From NCBI GenBank assembly GCA_964408025.1, contig CAYOXX010000027.1, forward strand, positions 1 through 34,773: DNA of 34,773 bases, in the 5' to 3' direction. Position 1 is the first letter of the stretch, and each line of letters opens with the position of its first letter. A model generated the notes under the pieces. The model saw nothing but the letters and a program-made list of their open reading frames with translations. It had not been told where the DNA came from and did not search any database. A program made the translations under genes and the position numbers. This document shows, one piece after another, positions 34,652-34,773 of the stretch. This DNA is from CAYOXX01 sp964408025 (GTDB lineage Bacteria > Acidobacteriota > DATKUA01).

Positions 34652-34734
34652 GTCCGCTTCGGCGGACTATCTCTGTGGTTCAAAGGGGACAGACATAAAT
34701 GTCCGGCATACCTGAGAGATGACAGACAAGAATG
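34652..34734. repeat. Hairpin and GACAGAC repeat cluster, REP-like element edge
   Basis: A perfect hairpin GTCCGC-TTCG-GCGGAC (34652-34667) is followed by AAAGGGGACAGAC and the small inverted repeat GACATAAATGTC (34692-34703), then ATGACAGACAAGAATG (34719-34734). The last is the exact reverse complement of 25069-25084. GGGGACAGAC-type ends are, from memory, common at repeats linked to REP-associated tyrosine transposases. The window ends 39 bases later, so a possible transposase gene beyond it cannot be seen. Confidence 0.5.
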
Positions 34735-34773
34735 ACGGGGCGGTAAAAAATCTAATTTGACGTTAAGTCGTTT

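Noticed and set aside
34443..34715. Plus-strand 90-codon frame at the right edge
   Set aside because: It runs antisense to the lipoprotein start and through the repeat cluster, with no motif or ribosome site.

Overview
The window is about 35 kb of GC-rich bacterial chromosome with no phage, CRISPR, rRNA or recognisable tRNA. It suggests a diderm (outer-membrane) bacterium: there is a LolA-like carrier beside a LolCD/MacB-like ABC transporter, several lipoprotein or Sec signal peptides, and a very high share of exported proteins. Promoters read well as sigma70-type (-35 TTGNNN, 16-18 nt spacer, TATAAT-like -10). No gene here fixes the phylum; an uncultured lineage such as an Acidobacteriota-like or candidate-phylum organism is only a guess from the mix of TPR, propeller and VIT/VWA proteins.

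Layout. 1-3.6 kb: a proline-rich exported repeat protein, a membrane protein ending in a helix-turn-helix, an AT-rich gene-poor island and purC. 3.6-4.7 kb: an unusual two-part protein, with a nucleotide-kinase-like N-terminus carrying a damaged P-loop and a C-terminus resembling nucleoside deoxyribosyltransferases. 4.9-7.1 kb: a translationally coupled pair, a penicillin-binding-type transpeptidase and a SpoIID/LytB-type protein, both exported and probably acting on peptidoglycan. 7.1-7.9 kb: plsC. 7.9-21 kb: one minus-strand operon of four exported proteins: a membrane-anchored beta-propeller, a VIT plus von Willebrand A protein, a 2377-residue TPR protein and an unrecognised 530-residue protein. 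This is the best candidate for an undescribed system. 21.2-25 kb: a divergent plus-strand envelope operon (lipoprotein, ABC permease, ABC ATPase, small membrane protein, LolA-like carrier).

25.1-28.2 kb: a minus-strand pair, a TPR/FGE-sulfatase fusion and a DmpA-type self-cleaving aminopeptidase. 28.4-30.4 kb: hppA, a membrane pyrophosphatase with the K+-dependent signature. 30.6-31.4 kb: a SAM methyltransferase. 31.4-32.9 kb: a secreted ComEC-like metallo-beta-lactamase-fold protein with a PKD domain. 33-34.1 kb: a GatB/YqeY-domain protein and an arsR unit with a strong promoter, a 10-bp inverted-repeat operator next to the -10 and a possible 18-residue Cys-containing microprotein. 34.1-34.8 kb: a GspG-like lipoprotein and a GACAGAC repeat that shares 16 identical bases with an intergenic site near 25.07 kb.

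The common theme is the cell envelope: lipoprotein sorting, phospholipid synthesis, peptidoglycan remodelling and a large exported protein assembly, with a few housekeeping genes between.
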